This document shows, piece after piece, positions 4,811-5,993 of a stretch of 5,993 nucleotides of DNA (positions are counted from its first letter, which is position 1; each line of letters begins with the position of its first letter). Location: NCBI GenBank assembly GCA_020050965.1, contig JAGVJV010000081.1, forward strand, positions 1 to 5,993, read 5' to 3'. The translations under genes and the position numbers were made by a program. Origin of the DNA: Parachlamydiales bacterium (GTDB lineage: Bacteria > Chlamydiota > Chlamydiia > Chlamydiales > Rhabdochlamydiaceae). The notes beneath the pieces are model-generated. The model was not told the origin of the DNA and searched no databases. It was given only the letters and a program-made list of their open reading frames with translations.

Positions 4811-5993
4811 TCAGCGCAACTCAAGGAACAAATTCTCCCTGGACTGTGCAGGTTTCAAAGAGCCTCGGCTTGGCAGCAAGCAGCATCGGGTTTGGCTGGT
4901 TGCTGAGCAGGTTGTGGCGTGGATCCGAACAACCCCTAGGCTCCCCAAATGCCGGTTGCTTGCTTGGATTATTGAGCGGTGGAGTAGGAACAGCTGTATC
5001 AGGAAATCCCGGAGCACTTGCTTTAGGGTCTAGTTTCTGTCTACCAGATGCCTCTGCCGAGAGCACAGTTCCGAGCAACTCAGTTTTCAAACCACTGATT
5101 CTTGATAATAGAGCGACGACTTATTTAAGATCTACGGCCAAGGAATTAGAGAGCAACAGCACGATTATTCGGCAATGCACAAAAGAGATTTGGCAGGAAT
5201 TAAGAGCAGAGAGTGCCGGATCTGTTGCCCCCCTTTTCCTAGAGAGATTAAGGATTTCATCTAAGATCATCCGGCAATTTACCGAAAGAGCAATCGATCC
5301 TACTGAAATACCCTATATCAAAGCCTATCTGCAAGAAACTGATCAGCGGCTAAGTGCAGATATCAAGGCTCACGAAGATTTAAGAGCCCCATTGGATGCT
5401 GTTGTAAAAAGGGATTCAAACTGGGAAAGGGTTTTCAATCAAGTATCTGAACTGATTTCGCCACTCAATGAACAATACAAAAATTATCAAAAAAAACTGA
5501 GGGCTTTTGTTGCTCTATTAGGGGAAGCTACACCTGAAGAAATCAAAGCCAGCGCACAAGAAAGCGTAGATGCTCTGCCTAAACTGCTATTACAGACTTA
5601 TGCGAGCGAATTCCCGCAAGAAGAATTGATCGCCAATCTCCTCTCAATGCTCAATCAAGAAGTGCTCTATCGCGCTAGCGAAATTTATCATCTAAATCAA
5701 GAGATCCGCTCACAAAAAGAGTTTTTGGCTGGATTGTATTCTGCAAGTCGCTTTCCAGAGGCGCTCGAAAAAATTAAAGAAATAAAATTGGGTCCCACCG
5801 TCCTAGAAATTAAAATAAAATTTTTAAAAGAATTACGATTACGTGAAAAAATTATTATCCAATCACAAATGATTTCATATACCAACAAAGTGGGAATTTT
5901 ATCGCAAAAAATATTTCGAGAAAATGAAATCTGTTGTACAGCTGAATTGGTCGTGGGACTTTTCAGCGTGACTGAACGCAAATTAGTTCTTCC
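4798..5993 (+). CDS. Long uncharacterised protein, N-terminal part (open at right edge)
   Basis: An uninterrupted frame of 398 full codons from ATG 4798 to the window end; the C-terminus is missing. A strong GGAGG (4789-4793) precedes the ATG, with a rather short 4-base spacer. Residues 1-21 are polar (Ser, Thr, Gln; MVRSISATQGTNSPW), without a classical signal peptide. Two Gly/Ala/Leu-rich hydrophobic stretches follow, about 23-40 (LGLAASSIGFGWLLSRLW) and 53-80 (AGCLLGLLSGGVGTAVSGN onward), separated by a short polar turn. From about 100 to the end it looks almost wholly helical and charged, with possible coiled coil at about 180-240 and 285-350. No enzyme motif or known family is recognised. 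The layout (polar start, paired hydrophobic stretches, helical remainder) resembles chlamydial inclusion-membrane or other type III secreted proteins, but the hydrophobic lobes are weak and this is a guess. Base composition falls steeply along the gene. Confidence 0.8.
   Translation, partial: MVRSISATQGTNSPWTVQVSKSLGLAASSIGFGWLLSRLWRGSEQPLGSPNAGCLLGLLSGGVGTAVSGNPGALALGSSFCLPDASAESTVPSNSVFKPLILDNRATTYLRSTAKELESNSTIIRQCTKEIWQELRAESAGSVAPLFLERLRISSKIIRQFTERAIDPTEIPYIKAYLQETDQRLSADIKAHEDLRAPLDAVVKRDSNWERVFNQVSELISPLNEQYKNYQKKLRAFVALLGEATPEEIKASAQESVDALPKLLLQTYASEFPQEELIANLLSMLNQEVLYRASEIYHLNQEIRSQKEFLAGLYSASRFPEALEKIKEIKLGPTVLEIKIKFLKELRLREKIIIQSQMISYTNKVGILSQKIFRENEICCTAELVVGLFSVTERKLVL

Noticed and set aside
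4755..5090. Short frames on both strands over the GC-rich start of the right-hand gene
   Set aside because: They arise because the GC-rich segment has few stop codons; the frame from ATG 4798 is far longer and has a GGAGG site.
5697..5981. 94-codon minus-strand frame near the right edge
   Set aside because: Antisense to the continuous 398-codon plus-strand frame, with no ribosome site or recognisable features.

Overview
The window looks like part of a chromosome from a member of the Chlamydiota, more likely an environmental (Parachlamydia-, Waddlia- or Simkania-like) lineage than a Chlamydia species, although the genus cannot be fixed from sequence alone. The main reason is an intact nucleotide-transport (NTT family) ATP/ADP translocase, a hallmark of obligate intracellular energy parasites. 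It follows a small, very basic protein that I recall as sitting beside npt1 in chlamydial genomes. No transposase, tRNA, rRNA, CRISPR array or phage gene was seen.

Layout. Minus strand 1-1100: a Mrp/NBP35-type iron-sulfur carrier ATPase with a C-terminal DUF971 domain, followed through an ATGA stop/start overlap by the first 24 codons of a lipoprotein that runs off the left edge. Positions 1101-1316: a divergent control region rich in inverted repeats of ATTGAAG/CTTCAAT and CAATTG. Plus strand 1317-1805: a 162-residue basic protein ending at a strong terminator (1832-1860). Plus strand 1940-3496: the translocase, with its own near-consensus promoter whose -10 box lies inside a 7-bp inverted repeat, and a strong terminator at 3525-3556. 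Minus strand 3551-4810: a 419-residue membrane protein with a C-terminal J domain, convergent with the translocase. Plus strand 4798 to the right edge: a long open frame of at least 398 residues with no recognised family, a Gly/Ala-rich hydrophobic N-terminus and a long helical remainder.

How the genes relate. The translocase imports host ATP in exchange for ADP. The small basic gene before it has its own promoter and terminator, so the pair is adjacent but probably transcribed separately. The Mrp gene and the lipoprotein form an operon by overlap. The J-domain protein and the unknown right-hand protein are divergent, with start regions that touch or overlap. They are the least explained part of the window and the best place to look for something lineage-specific, such as membrane or secreted host-interaction proteins; that is inference, not something the sequence proves.
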